DNA from: Mixta intestinalis | GTDB taxonomy: Bacteria > Pseudomonadota > Gammaproteobacteria > Enterobacterales > Enterobacteriaceae | Direction of reading: 5' to 3' | Length of the DNA stretch: 64,000 nt | NCBI RefSeq assembly: GCF_009914055.1 | Contig: NZ_CP028271.1 | Span: forward strand, 992,001 to 1,056,000 | Shown here: piece after piece, positions 1 through 8,464 of the stretch | How positions within the stretch are numbered: the stretch's first letter is position 1 | Layout: each line of letters starts with the position of its first letter | The notes under the pieces: generated by a model | What the model was told of the DNA's origin: nothing | What the model saw: only the letters and a program-made list of their open reading frames with translations | Database searches by the model: none | Program-made: the position numbers and the translations under genes

Positions 1-863
1 CTGTCGCGATCGTCCAGCAGCGTATGCCACAGGCCGCTTTCATGCTGCCACTGTTGAAGTGCAGCCACCTGGCTTTCCAGCACCTGTTGCAGGAAACGGC
101 GCGTTGCGTGCTGTTCCGGCCAGCCCATCAGCTCGATAAATTCCGGGATAACGATAGTCAGCCAGCTGTTGCCGCGCGCCCAGCGCGCTTTCGCGAAATT
201 ATGATTTCCATCGAAACTCCAGCCGTGGAACCACAGCCCGGTTTCCCGATCCATCAGATACTGTACGTGCAGCAGGAATTGATAGCTGGCTTCTTCTACA
301 TATTCCGGGCGATTAAGCAGCTTGCCAATTTTTGCCAGCGGCAACACGCTCATCATCAGCGTATCGTCCCACAGCTGCTGATGGTTTTCGTTGTTATAAA
401 CGATGTGTTGCAGTCCGCCCCGTTCAGTACGTGGCATTTCATACATCACCCACTCAGCCCAGCGCTCCAGCACCGGCAGCAGCGCCGGATTACCTGTCTC
501 TTCATAGCGGTAAGCCAGCGTCAGCAAGGGACAAACGGTATTAACGTTTTTGGTCGGCGTTCCTTCCGCCAGACGTTCACGAAACCAGTCGTCGATAATT
601 GCCAGCGTCTTGCTATCGCCGGTCTGTTGATAGTAGTGATACATCCCGTACAGCCCAATGCCGTGTGTCCACTCCCAGCCAGCCCAGCCTTTGGTATCGA
701 TAACGCGTCCGTCATCCAGCCGCAGCAGAAACTCGCCGCTCTCATCAACGATCGCCACTAAATTATCGGTCAATTTTTCAATCAGCTGCACCAGCTGTGG
801 CCGGGGCAGTAAAAATTCAGGCTGACGTAACAGGGCGCTATGTTTTACAGGAAATACAGTCAT
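1..863 (-). CDS. rhiN: Unsaturated rhamnogalacturonyl hydrolase, GH105 (RhiN-like), C-terminus cut by window edge
   Basis: The reverse-strand frame from the ATG at 863 is open to the left edge, giving about 287 residues of a family usually near 370. It carries GH105 signatures: WAGWEWTHGIG near residue 60, LWDDTLMMSV near 165 (the second Asp of WDD is the likely catalytic acid by analogy with YteR) and ARWARGNSW near 230. GH105 enzymes are cytoplasmic and remove the unsaturated uronic acid left on pectin fragments by lyases. The gene starts 10 bp after the stop of the upstream transporter gene, so the two form an operon like rhiTN of Dickeya, where RhiN is a GH105 enzyme. The family call is secure; the rhiN symbol rests on the pairing. 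Confidence 0.85.
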   Translation of the reverse strand, partial: MTVFPVKHSALLRQPEFLLPRPQLVQLIEKLTDNLVAIVDESGEFLLRLDDGRVIDTKGWAGWEWTHGIGLYGMYHYYQQTGDSKTLAIIDDWFRERLAEGTPTKNVNTVCPLLTLAYRYEETGNPALLPVLERWAEWVMYEMPRTERGGLQHIVYNNENHQQLWDDTLMMSVLPLAKIGKLLNRPEYVEEASYQFLLHVQYLMDRETGLWFHGWSFDGNHNFAKARWARGNSWLTIVIPEFIELMGWPEQHATRRFLQQVLESQVAALQQWQHESGLWHTLLDDRD

Positions 864-873
864 TATTAAGATC

Positions 874-2466
874 CTATCGTTTCAAAGAGTGTGACAGCTC
901 CGTACCTGCGGCCTGTACGGGACGCAGCGCCGGAGCAGGAGATTTGTGGCGGTTAAGGAAGCCGATATTGTTATTGCCCCACAGATTTTCATAAGGCAAC
1001 CCGGCGAGCGTTTCTACCGTCGCACGCGCTTCAGGCGTAATCGATTCCGGCACCGGGCGGCCTGCCTGACGCATCTTGCTGGTTTCTTCACGCAGCACGG
1101 AATGCGTTTGCAGGTTGAGACGGAAGCGCAGGGAGATCAGGAAGCCGATAGCGAGAACGCACAGCGTGCCGACGCTGAGGATTAGCAGAATGGTATGCTG
1201 TACGGTATCGCTTTGCTGCGCCTGACCGGAAACAAAGCCGGAAAGCTGCAATACAATACCCACCAGCATTACTGCACCCGCCTGCGACGCCTTACGCGTC
1301 AGCGTCATAATTCCGGCGAAGATGCCTTCACGACGTTGTCCGGTAATTACCTCATCAACATCGGCGATATAGGTATAGATATTCCAGGGAACATAGTTGA
1401 TGCCGCCACGTCCGAGTCCAGCCAGCGCGGAGATAAAGACCAGCAGCGCCATATTATCGTTCATGCCGCTGTACCACAGGCCCGCGTAAGAGAGGGCGCT
1501 CAGGGCAAACAGCGTGACCACCAGGCGATAGGAGGGCGCAGGTCCCAGGCGAATACAGAGCGGGATCATCCCCATAACGGCAATGAACTGCAAAATTGCC
1601 ATTGTACCCATCAGGCTAGAGGCGATTTGGGCGCTCTGCATGAGTACAAACACTACATACCAGGTGAATACAGCGTTAAACACGTCCTGCGCAATATAGC
1701 CGCCGAGATACATGCCCAGATGCTGACGGAAAATACGCACGCGCAGCGTTGAGGCCAGCTCCACATAAAGGCGTTTCAGGCTCTGCGCCAGCGTCAGCTG
1801 CCGCTTTTCCTCTTCAGCACGGCGCGATTCTTCCGAGAACTCTTCTGCCGGACGCTCCCAGGTATAGATCCAGACCAGCGTCAGCACGATGGCGCAGATA
1901 ACAGAGAAGACCAGGCTGGCGTAGAAGAAAGAAATGGCGTTATCTTTGCCGAAGTGGTTAATCAACACGCCCGGCAGGAAGGCAGCCAGAATTGCGGACA
2001 GCTGCGCCAGGGCAATACGCGCGCCGGAAAACTTGGTTTTCTTTTTGAAGTCGTCGGTCATTTCCGGTACCAGAGTTTCATAAGGTACCAGGATCATGGT
2101 GTAAACGATATCGAACAGCAGGTAGGTCAGCAGGTAGTAGAGATAGCTCATCTCACCCACCCACATCAGGCTGTAGCTAAATACGCAGGGAATGCCGAGC
2201 AGGATAAAAAACTTGCGGCGACCAAACCGTTTACCCAGCCAGGTAGAGCCGAAGTTGTCGGTAAGGAAGCCCATCAGTGGGCTGATGATGGCGTCAAGTA
2301 CGCGCGCCATCGCGAAAATGAAGGTGGCCTCAATCGGCGACAGGCCGCAAAAGGTCGTATAAAAGTAGAGCAGCCACGCTGCCGTCAGGGCTGTGGTGCC
2401 GGCGCCTAAAAAGTCGCCCGATCCATAAGCCAGATAGTGCCGTAAACCGATTTTACGCGCTGGCAT
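874..2466 (-). CDS. rhiT: GPH-family sugar transporter, probable rhamnogalacturonide importer (RhiT-like)
   Basis: A 530-residue membrane protein with about 12 hydrophobic segments. The glycoside-pentoside-hexuronide (GPH) pattern shows near the N-terminus: a YGSGDF stretch, then ARVLDAIISPLMGFLTDN and GKRFGRRKFFIL, the conserved helix 2-3 loop. GPH carriers are cation symporters for glycosides and uronides. The downstream GH105 gene and the KdgR-like operator upstream point to unsaturated rhamnogalacturonides or related pectin oligomers as substrate. TogT-type oligogalacturonide transport is the main alternative. The tail after about residue 470 is hydrophilic and longer than in many GPH members. 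The start is the ATG at 2466. Confidence 0.8.
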   Translation of the reverse strand: MPARKIGLRHYLAYGSGDFLGAGTTALTAAWLLYFYTTFCGLSPIEATFIFAMARVLDAIISPLMGFLTDNFGSTWLGKRFGRRKFFILLGIPCVFSYSLMWVGEMSYLYYLLTYLLFDIVYTMILVPYETLVPEMTDDFKKKTKFSGARIALAQLSAILAAFLPGVLINHFGKDNAISFFYASLVFSVICAIVLTLVWIYTWERPAEEFSEESRRAEEEKRQLTLAQSLKRLYVELASTLRVRIFRQHLGMYLGGYIAQDVFNAVFTWYVVFVLMQSAQIASSLMGTMAILQFIAVMGMIPLCIRLGPAPSYRLVVTLFALSALSYAGLWYSGMNDNMALLVFISALAGLGRGGINYVPWNIYTYIADVDEVITGQRREGIFAGIMTLTRKASQAGAVMLVGIVLQLSGFVSGQAQQSDTVQHTILLILSVGTLCVLAIGFLISLRFRLNLQTHSVLREETSKMRQAGRPVPESITPEARATVETLAGLPYENLWGNNNIGFLNRHKSPAPALRPVQAAGTELSHSLKR

Positions 2467-2631
2467 TGTTTATCTCCTCGTCATGACCACGAATAAAACG
2501 CATGAACTTTGAATAGCTCAATTGGATTACCCAGAAGGTAAAGGGGCGGGGGAATGCAAACCTTCGCGTTTTTGCTGCCTCCAACAGTAGACTGGCAAAA
2601 AAACAAAGGAAAACCTGCCGTGCATCTAATT

Positions 2632-2650
2632 TATAAAACGGCGTTTTATT
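2632..2650. promoter_or_regulatory. KdgR-type operator upstream of the rhiT-rhiN operon
   Basis: TATAAAACGGCGTTTTATT contains a perfect dyad (ATAAAAC-GGC-GTTTTAT). It matches the pectinolysis repressor consensus AATRAAAYRNYRTTTYATT, as I recall it, at 18 of 19 positions. It lies 166 bp upstream of the rhiT start in the 366-bp divergent region shared with hinT. KdgR represses pectin genes until 2-keto-3-deoxygluconate accumulates; control here is inferred. Confidence 0.65.
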
Positions 2651-2768
2651 TTGAGTTAAGATTGAGCAAATTATTGCGAAAAAGCGCATAAAAAACGGCT
2701 CGATGAGCAAGGTGTGTACAAAAAAGTGGCACTACAGCCGATGAAAGCAAAGAAAAGCGGCAGGAAGG

Positions 2769-2798
2769 TTGAAAGAAAACGAAATTGTCGCTCATACT
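2769..2798 (+). promoter_or_regulatory. Possible sigma-70 promoter for hinT
   Basis: TTGAAA (2769-2774) and CATACT (2793-2798) are separated by 18 bp and sit about 35 bp before the hinT start. The -35 is one base from consensus; the -10 is weak. No other convincing site is seen in the 366-bp gap apart from the KdgR-type operator. Confidence 0.35.
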
Positions 2799-2832
2799 GC
2801 CATAACTTACCTCTTTGCTAAGGATATGCCTC

Positions 2833-3183
2833 ATGGCTGAAGAAACTATTTTCAGTAAAATTATTCGTCGTGAAATCCCTGCGGATATCGTTTATCAGGA
2901 TGAGCTGGTCACCGCTTTCCGCGATATTTCACCGAAAGCGCCAACACACGTGCTGATCGTCCCGAACATTCTGGTGCCGACCACAAATGACGTTAGCGAA
3001 GCGCATGAGCAGGCGATGGGACGTATGTTTACCGTTGCAGCGAAAATCGCCAAAAAAGAAGGGATTGCGGAAGATGGCTACCGGCTGATTGTGAACTGCA
3101 ACCAGCATGGCGGACAGGAAGTGTATCATATTCATATGCATCTGGTCGGCGGCCGCCCGCTGGGGCCGATGCTCAGCGCTTAA
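2833..3183 (+). CDS. hinT: Purine nucleoside phosphoramidase HinT (HIT family)
   Basis: A 116-residue histidine-triad hydrolase that cleaves AMP-lysine and related phosphoramidates in the cytoplasm. The active-site triad HIHMHL lies near residue 102, preceded by GGQEVY; the N-terminus MAEETIFSKIIRREIP is nearly identical to E. coli HinT. The start at 2833 is chosen over an in-frame ATG at 2815 because it matches the family and follows AAGGATATG as ribosome site. The C-terminus ends LGPMLSA, a few residues shorter than E. coli. It heads the run hinT-ycfL-lpoB-thiK. Confidence 0.97.
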   Translation: MAEETIFSKIIRREIPADIVYQDELVTAFRDISPKAPTHVLIVPNILVPTTNDVSEAHEQAMGRMFTVAAKIAKKEGIAEDGYRLIVNCNQHGGQEVYHIHMHLVGGRPLGPMLSA

Positions 3184-3203
3184 TCTGTCAGCGGAACTCC
3201 ACT

Positions 3204-3572
3204 ATGCGTGCCTTATTTGCCAGCCTGCCGCTGGTTTTGCTTCTGACCGCCTGTAGCAGCGATAAACCGATGATCGATACATCGCAGTCGCTGATCATGG
3301 AATCATCGGTCCTGTCGGCGGGCATCCTCACCAGCAAGCCAACCCTTTCTGAAAAGGCCGGGCAGCAGCGCGCGGTAAGCCTGCTGGAAAACCAGCAGAG
3401 CAAGCCGGTCACCGTTCATTACCGTTTTTACTGGTATGATGATAAAGGGCTTGAAATTCAGCCTTTTGAAGCGCCACGTACCGTGGTTGTACCGGGCAAT
3501 CAACGGGTTGAAATCGGCTCGCAAATAGGCAACCTGATGGCGAGTAAAGTTCGTCTTTATCTTTATCTGTAA
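3204..3572 (+). CDS. ycfL: YcfL family lipoprotein
   Basis: A 122-residue small lipoprotein. A short signal peptide ends in the lipobox LLTAC with Cys at about residue 17, and the next residues are SSD, which favours outer-membrane sorting because Asp is not at position +2. The remainder resembles the YcfL/DUF1425 fold (PVTVHYRFYWYDDKGLE, PGNQRVEIGSQ). Function is unknown. It sits between hinT and lpoB, 20 bp after hinT and 11 bp before lpoB, as in E. coli, so it is cotranscribed with the PBP1b activator LpoB. Confidence 0.9.
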   Translation: MRALFASLPLVLLLTACSSDKPMIDTSQSLIMESSVLSAGILTSKPTLSEKAGQQRAVSLLENQQSKPVTVHYRFYWYDDKGLEIQPFEAPRTVVVPGNQRVEIGSQIGNLMASKVRLYLYL

Positions 3573-3583
3573 GGGGAAAAACC

Positions 3584-4189
3584 GTGTCCAGAGGTGTAAA
3601 ACTCTCCGGCGTAATGCTGCTGGCTTTCGTTCTCGCCGGTTGTATTAACAACCAACAGCCGCAACAGCCGCCCGCGCCGATAGAACCGGTGCAGCCTGCA
3701 CCGCCGGTCGTGGTACAGCCGCCGCCGATAACCAGCCCGCAACCGGGTGAAGCGGTGCCGCAGCCGCCGAAGCTGAAAAGCATCGACTGGGATGCCAGCC
3801 TCCAGCCATTAGTGAAACAAATGCTACAGGCGCAGGGCATTACACCGGGTAGCGTGCTGTTGGTCGATCGTATCAAAAACAGTACCAACGGTAGCCTGCA
3901 GGCAGCAAAGGCAACGACAGCCTTACAGAACGCGCTGGCCAACAATAATACCTTTACGCTGGTCACGCCGCAGCAGCTCGCTCAGGCTAAGCAAACGCTT
4001 GGCCTGTCACCGGAAGATAGTCTCTCCTCGCGTAGTAAAGCGGTGGGGCTGGCGCGCTACGTTGGCGCGCAGTACGTGCTTTACAGCAACGCACAGGGCG
4101 ATGTTAAATCCCCTGAGCTGCAAATGCAGCTGATGCTGGTGCAAACAGGAGAAATTATCTGGTCGGGCAATGGCAGCGTACAGCATTGA
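3584..4189 (+). CDS. lpoB: Penicillin-binding protein activator LpoB
   Basis: A 201-residue outer-membrane lipoprotein that reaches through peptidoglycan to activate PBP1b. It has an N-terminal signal with lipobox VLAGC (Cys near residue 20), then a Pro/Gln-rich disordered linker (about residues 22-65) and a globular LpoB domain (SIDWDASLQPLVKQML to the end). The start is GTG at 3584 with the Shine-Dalgarno AAGGGG 7 bp upstream. Its last 20 bases overlap the start of thiK, implying translational coupling. Confidence 0.95.
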   Translation: MSRGVKLSGVMLLAFVLAGCINNQQPQQPPAPIEPVQPAPPVVVQPPPITSPQPGEAVPQPPKLKSIDWDASLQPLVKQMLQAQGITPGSVLLVDRIKNSTNGSLQAAKATTALQNALANNNTFTLVTPQQLAQAKQTLGLSPEDSLSSRSKAVGLARYVGAQYVLYSNAQGDVKSPELQMQLMLVQTGEIIWSGNGSVQH

Positions 4190-5000
4190 TCGCGAGCTAC
4201 AGTCGCTGATTGATGCTCAACAACCGGCAGCGTCGTCTGCCGGTTCTTTTTATCCGCTAAATGGCCTGACCGGGCTGTCCGGCAGGGTTGTTTGCGGTTC
4301 GCAGCAGTGGCTGGCACGTCGTACTCCATCATCTCCCATTCCCTTTATCTGCCGTCGACGTGAGCGGCGTATTCTGCATAGCCTCGCGGCGAGCGGGCTG
4401 GCACCGCGCGCGCTGGCGAGCAATACACGCTGGCTGTTGCTGGAGTGGCTACCCGGCGAGACGCTGTCGCCTGCGGATTTTTCTGCGCTCCAGCCGCAGC
4501 TGGTTACGCTGATGGCGCAGCTGCATCGTCAGCCACTGAGCGGCTATCGGCTACGGTTGTTGCCTTTACTCCAGCACTACTGGCAGCGCTGTCGTTATCG
4601 TCATCCGCGCTGGCTGCGTCGGCTACGACGGCTGGCGCAGCAGGGCGAGCCTTCGCCGTTACGGTTGGGGCTGTTGCATATGGATATTCATCCCGGCAAT
4701 GTGCTGCGACAGGGTGACGACTTGTGTTTGATTGACTGGGAATATGCTGCCGACGGTGATGTCGCGCTGGAGCTGGCCGCGGTTATCGGCGGCAACGCGC
4801 TGGACATTGCCGCGCAGCGCCGTCTGCTGGCCGATTACGCCCGCGTCAGCCACCTCAATGTTGCTACGCTAGGCCGTCAGGTGGCGCGCTGGCAACCCTG
4901 GCTTCAGCTATTGACAGCCAGCTGGTATCAGCTGCGCTGGGAGCAGAGTGGCGATGACGCGCTGTGTCAGCTCGCCGTAGAAGCCTGGCGACAAATTTAG
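4170..5000 (+). CDS. thiK: Thiamine kinase ThiK
   Basis: A 276-residue cytoplasmic kinase of the aminoglycoside phosphotransferase/choline kinase fold that converts thiamine to thiamine monophosphate in salvage. The catalytic loop LLHMDIHPGNVL (about residues 168-179) and metal-binding LIDWEYAADGD (about 188-198) are intact. The N-terminal region is divergent from E. coli ThiK. The start overlaps the lpoB stop by 20 bp. The adjacent nagZ begins 57 bp downstream behind its own ribosome site. Confidence 0.9.
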   Translation: MAAYSIDRELQSLIDAQQPAASSAGSFYPLNGLTGLSGRVVCGSQQWLARRTPSSPIPFICRRRERRILHSLAASGLAPRALASNTRWLLLEWLPGETLSPADFSALQPQLVTLMAQLHRQPLSGYRLRLLPLLQHYWQRCRYRHPRWLRRLRRLAQQGEPSPLRLGLLHMDIHPGNVLRQGDDLCLIDWEYAADGDVALELAAVIGGNALDIAAQRRLLADYARVSHLNVATLGRQVARWQPWLQLLTASWYQLRWEQSGDDALCQLAVEAWRQI

Positions 5001-5057
5001 CGCGCCGCTTGCGCATTCCCGCTATGATGTGCGCCAGTTTTTACAGGAGAAATCATC

Positions 5058-6095
5058 ATGTCGATACCCGGTCCGGTGATGCTGGATGTAACAAGTTACG
5101 AACTGGACGCCGAAGAGCGTGAAATTCTGGCCCATCCGCTGGTAGGCGGTCTGATTTTGTTTGCGCGTAACTATCACGATCCCGCCCAGCTACGCGAGCT
5201 GGTGCGGCAAATTCGCGCCGCTTCCCATACGCGGCTGGTGGTGGCGGTCGATCAGGAAGGCGGGCGGGTACAGCGTTTCCGCGATGGCTTTACCACGCTG
5301 CCCGCGATGCAGTCCTTTGCTGCCCTGAACGCGCCGGAGCAGGCCGATGCGCTGGCGCAGGAGGCGGGCTGGCTGATGGCAGCGGAAATGATCGCGATGG
5401 ATATTGATATCAGCTTCGCACCGGTGCTGGATATTGGGCACATCAGCGCGGCGATTGGCGATCGCGCTTTTCATGAGGATCCGCAGATCGCGCTGCGCGT
5501 TGCTCGTCGCTTTATTGCCGGAATGCGTGAAGCGGGCATGAAAACTACCGGTAAGCATTTTCCCGGACACGGTGCCGTCAGCGCCGACTCCCATAAAGAA
5601 ACGCCGCGTGATGAGCGCGATGCTGCTACCATTTGCCAGCACGATATGGCGATTTTTCAGCAGCTGATAGCGGAAAGCGCACTGGATGCCATCATGCCTG
5701 CGCACGTTATCTACACGCAGCTGGATCCGCGCCCGGCGAGCGGTTCCGCTTTCTGGCTACAGCAGGTGCTGCGCGGTGAACTAAGCTTTGATGGTATTAT
5801 TTTCTCCGACGATCTTTCTATGGAAGGCGCGGCGATCATGGGCAGCTATGCCGAGCGGGCGCAGGCATCGCTGGCTGCTGGCTGCGATATGGTTCTGGTC
5901 TGCAACCATCGCCAGGGTGCGGTTAGCGTGCTGGATAATCTGCCTGCGATCAAGGCAGAGCGGGTAAGCCGCCTGTATCATCAGGGATCGTTCAGTCGTC
6001 AGCAGCTGCTGGATTCAACGCGCTGGCAGCAGGCCAGCGAGGCGCTAAGCGCGCTCCAGTCGCGCTGGCTGGCGCACAAGGCGTCGGGCAGTTAA
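5058..6095 (+). CDS. nagZ: Beta-N-acetylhexosaminidase NagZ (GH3)
   Basis: A 345-residue cytosolic GH3 enzyme that removes GlcNAc from 1,6-anhydro-muropeptides during peptidoglycan recycling. Diagnostic segments are AVDQEGGRVQRF (near 57), the catalytic-loop KHFPGHGAVSADSH (near 167) holding the Asp-His dyad, and FSDDLSMEGAAIMG (near 250) with the nucleophile Asp. The length matches the family; the N-terminus has three extra residues before GPVMLDV. It follows thiK and precedes ycfP, as in E. coli. Together with nagK in this window it serves the amino-sugar recycling route. Confidence 0.97.
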   Translation: MSIPGPVMLDVTSYELDAEEREILAHPLVGGLILFARNYHDPAQLRELVRQIRAASHTRLVVAVDQEGGRVQRFRDGFTTLPAMQSFAALNAPEQADALAQEAGWLMAAEMIAMDIDISFAPVLDIGHISAAIGDRAFHEDPQIALRVARRFIAGMREAGMKTTGKHFPGHGAVSADSHKETPRDERDAATICQHDMAIFQQLIAESALDAIMPAHVIYTQLDPRPASGSAFWLQQVLRGELSFDGIIFSDDLSMEGAAIMGSYAERAQASLAAGCDMVLVCNHRQGAVSVLDNLPAIKAERVSRLYHQGSFSRQQLLDSTRWQQASEALSALQSRWLAHKASGS

Positions 6096-6134
6096 CCGCA
6101 ATGCCCGGCAGGTTAATCAAGGGTGAGGATAACA

Positions 6135-6677
6135 ATGATTATTTATCTGCACGGTTTTGATTCCAGTAGTCCGGGCAACCATGAAAAAGTGCTGCAGTTG
6201 CAGTTTATCGATCCCGACGTGCGGTTGCTGAGTTACAGTACCCGCCATCCGAAGCATGATATGCAGCATCTGCTGAAAGAGACAGACAAGATGCTGATGC
6301 TGAACGTTGACGATCGCCCGCTGATTTGCGGCGTCGGGCTGGGCGGCTACTGGGCCGAGCGCATCGGCTTCCTTTGCGATATTCGCCAGGTGGTCATTAA
6401 CCCTAACCTCTGGCCCTATGACAATATGGGCGACAAAATCGATCGTCCGGAAGAGTACCTTGATATCGCCACCAAATGCGTTGATAACTTTCGCGAGAAG
6501 AATCGCGATCGCTGTCTGGTACTGCTTTCGCGTCATGACGATATGCTCGATAGCCAGCGCAGCGCGCAAACGCTACAACCCTGGTATGAACTGATCTGGG
6601 ATGAAGAGCAGCCGCATAAATTTCCTTCGCTTTCTCCTTACTTACAACGTATCAAAGCCTTCAAAACGCTGGGCTAA
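6135..6677 (+). CDS. ycfP: YcfP family alpha/beta-fold esterase-like protein
   Basis: A 180-residue protein nearly colinear with E. coli YcfP (UPF0227). It starts MIIYLHGFDSSSPGNHEKV and has CGVGLGGYWAERIG near residue 66, where the usual nucleophile elbow G-x-S-x-G reads G-V-G-L-G, so the typical serine is absent, as in other YcfP proteins. The physiological role is not established. The start at 6135 is preferred over an upstream in-frame ATG at 6123 because it matches the family and lies behind GAGGATAACA. Confidence 0.92.
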   Translation: MIIYLHGFDSSSPGNHEKVLQLQFIDPDVRLLSYSTRHPKHDMQHLLKETDKMLMLNVDDRPLICGVGLGGYWAERIGFLCDIRQVVINPNLWPYDNMGDKIDRPEEYLDIATKCVDNFREKNRDRCLVLLSRHDDMLDSQRSAQTLQPWYELIWDEEQPHKFPSLSPYLQRIKAFKTLG

Positions 6678-6688
6678 CGCCTGCCTGC

Positions 6689-6719
6689 CGGGATAACGCT
6701 GATGGTTATCCCGCTTTCC
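6689..6719 (+). terminator. Terminator after ycfP
   Basis: CGGGATAAC and GTTATCCCG form a 9-bp perfect stem around a 7-base loop (6689-6713), followed by CTTTCCT. It ends the nagZ-ycfP transcript 12 bp after the ycfP stop, separating it from ndh. Confidence 0.75.
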
Positions 6720-6750
6720 TGCACCTTGCTGCTAGCGTGATGGGGAAAAA

Positions 6751-6764
6751 TTGATCTGCATCAA
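6751..6764. promoter_or_regulatory. FNR box upstream of ndh
   Basis: TTGATCTGCATCAA is an exact match to the FNR consensus TTGAT-N4-ATCAA, 131 bp before the ndh start. FNR is known to repress ndh in E. coli when oxygen is absent, so the same control is expected here. Confidence 0.8.
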
Positions 6765-6894
6765 ATTTGGTATGACCAACTTACCCCGTCATGTTATTCT
6801 CACCGTAGCTCGCGATTTAATTTCGCAACCCTATGTTATCTAAAGTTTTTATTAACTTATATTTAACCTTTGGTTTACATTTTGAGGGGGTCTT

Positions 6895-8199
6895 TTGACT
6901 ATACCGTTGAAAAAGATTGTTATTGTTGGGGGAGGCGCTGGCGGTCTGGAGCTGGCAACGCAGCTGGGGCATAAGCTGGGCCGCAGCAAAAAGGCGGAAA
7001 TTACCCTGGTGGATCGCAACCACAGCCATCTGTGGAAACCGTTGCTGCATGAAGTGGCTACCGGTTCGCTGGATGAAGGGATCGACGCGCTCAGCTATCT
7101 TGCCCATGCGCGCAATCATCATTTTCAGTTTCAGCTTGGCTCGCTGGTTAATATCGATCGTGAAAATAAACGGCTACAGCTGGCAGAAATTCGCGATGCG
7201 CAGGGAGAGGTGCTGGTGCCCGCGCGCGAGGTTGCTTACGACACGCTGGTCATGGCGCTGGGCAGTACCTCGAATGATTTCGGTACGCCGGGCGTGAAGG
7301 AGCACTGCATCTTCCTCGATAACCCGCATCAGGCACAGCGTTTTCATAATGAAATGCTGAACCTGTTCCTGAAATATTCAGCTAACGCCAGCGAGCAGGA
7401 AAAAATTAACATTGCCATCGTCGGCGGTGGCGCAACCGGCGTGGAGCTTTCTGCCGAGCTGCATAACGCGGTCAAACAGCTGCACAGCTACGGCTATAAG
7501 GGGCTGGATAACCAGGTCCTGAACGTGACGCTGGTGGAGGCGGGCGAGCGTATTCTGCCCGCGCTGCCGCCGCGTATTTCCGCTGCGGCGCATCAGGAAT
7601 TAACCAAGCTTGGCGTACAGGTACTGACGCAAACGATGGTAACCAGCGCCGACAAAGATGGCCTGCACACCAAAAGCGGGGATTTTATTGCGGCGGATCT
7701 GATGGTCTGGGCGGCTGGGATCAAAGCACCAGATTTTATGAAAGAGATTGGCGGGCTGGAAACCAACCGCATTAATCAGCTGGTAGTAAAAGAGACGCTG
7801 CAAACCACGCGCGATGATGACATTTATGCCATCGGCGACTGTGCATCCTGTGCGCTGCCGTCAGGGGGCTTTGTACCGCCGCGCGCGCAGTCGGCGCACC
7901 AGATGGCTTCAAAGGCGATGGATAATATTCTGGCGCAGATGCGCGGTCAGGCGTTAAAACCTTACGTCTATAAGGATCACGGTTCGCTGGTTTCGCTCTC
8001 CCGCTTCAGCACGGTTGGCAGCCTGATGGGTAACCTGATGCGTGGATCGATGATGGTGGAAGGGCGCATTGCGCGTTTCGTCTACATCTCGCTCTACCGT
8101 ATGCACCAGATTGCACTGCACGGCTATTTTAAAACCGGCCTGATGATGCTGGTTGGCAGCATTAACCGCGTGATTCGCCCCCGTCTGAAGCTGCACTAA
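6895..8199 (+). CDS. ndh: Type II NADH:quinone oxidoreductase Ndh
   Basis: A 434-residue FAD flavoprotein that oxidises NADH and passes electrons to quinone at the inner-membrane surface without pumping protons. It has two Rossmann motifs: IVIVGGGAGGLELA near residue 9 (FAD) and IAIVGGGATGVELSAE near 175 (NADH). The quinone/FAD segment PPRAQSAHQMA lies near 325, and the C-terminal membrane-associated helix includes YRMHQIALHGYFKTGLMML. The start is TTG at 6895, as in E. coli, behind GAGGGGG. It is monocistronic, with a terminator before it and a hairpin after it. Confidence 0.97.
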   Translation: MTIPLKKIVIVGGGAGGLELATQLGHKLGRSKKAEITLVDRNHSHLWKPLLHEVATGSLDEGIDALSYLAHARNHHFQFQLGSLVNIDRENKRLQLAEIRDAQGEVLVPAREVAYDTLVMALGSTSNDFGTPGVKEHCIFLDNPHQAQRFHNEMLNLFLKYSANASEQEKINIAIVGGGATGVELSAELHNAVKQLHSYGYKGLDNQVLNVTLVEAGERILPALPPRISAAAHQELTKLGVQVLTQTMVTSADKDGLHTKSGDFIAADLMVWAAGIKAPDFMKEIGGLETNRINQLVVKETLQTTRDDDIYAIGDCASCALPSGGFVPPRAQSAHQMASKAMDNILAQMRGQALKPYVYKDHGSLVSLSRFSTVGSLMGNLMRGSMMVEGRIARFVYISLYRMHQIALHGYFKTGLMMLVGSINRVIRPRLKLH

Positions 8200-8223
8200 G
8201 CCACATCTGCTGGCTTAATGCTG

Positions 8224-8249
8224 GCCTGCGTCGCATCAGTGGCGCAGGC
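8224..8249 (+). terminator. Hairpin after ndh
   Basis: GCCTGCG and CGCAGGC pair over a 12-base loop 25 bp past the ndh stop, followed by TGTTTATCCC. The T-run is weak, so termination may be partial. The rest of the 265-bp gap to ycfJ shows no other gene. Confidence 0.45.
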
Positions 8250-8464
8250 TGTTTATCCCTTCCCGGCATTTGTTAAGAACTCTCTGAAAAGCCAGTCTTT
8301 ACTGCGCTTTAGCGCTTTTCTTCCCTTTATCTGATTGCCGCTTTACCCCTGCGTCTGCAAAATTTTTATTACTACCACGGCGGGTCGCGCACGCCGAGGA
8401 TACCAGGCTGCAACGGAAGCAGCAGCGGTAAGATTGCGCGGTAACATTACCAGGAGGTTTTCCT

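Noticed and set aside
24..761. Long forward frame of 245 codons and two smaller overlapping frames
   Set aside because: They run opposite to a clear GH105 reading frame with WARGNSW and WDD motifs; composition and lack of start signals mark them as shadows.
2453..2834. Reverse frames of 62-85 codons in the rhiT-hinT divergent region
   Set aside because: No ribosome sites, hydrophobic low-complexity products, and they would cover the KdgR-type operator and hinT promoter.
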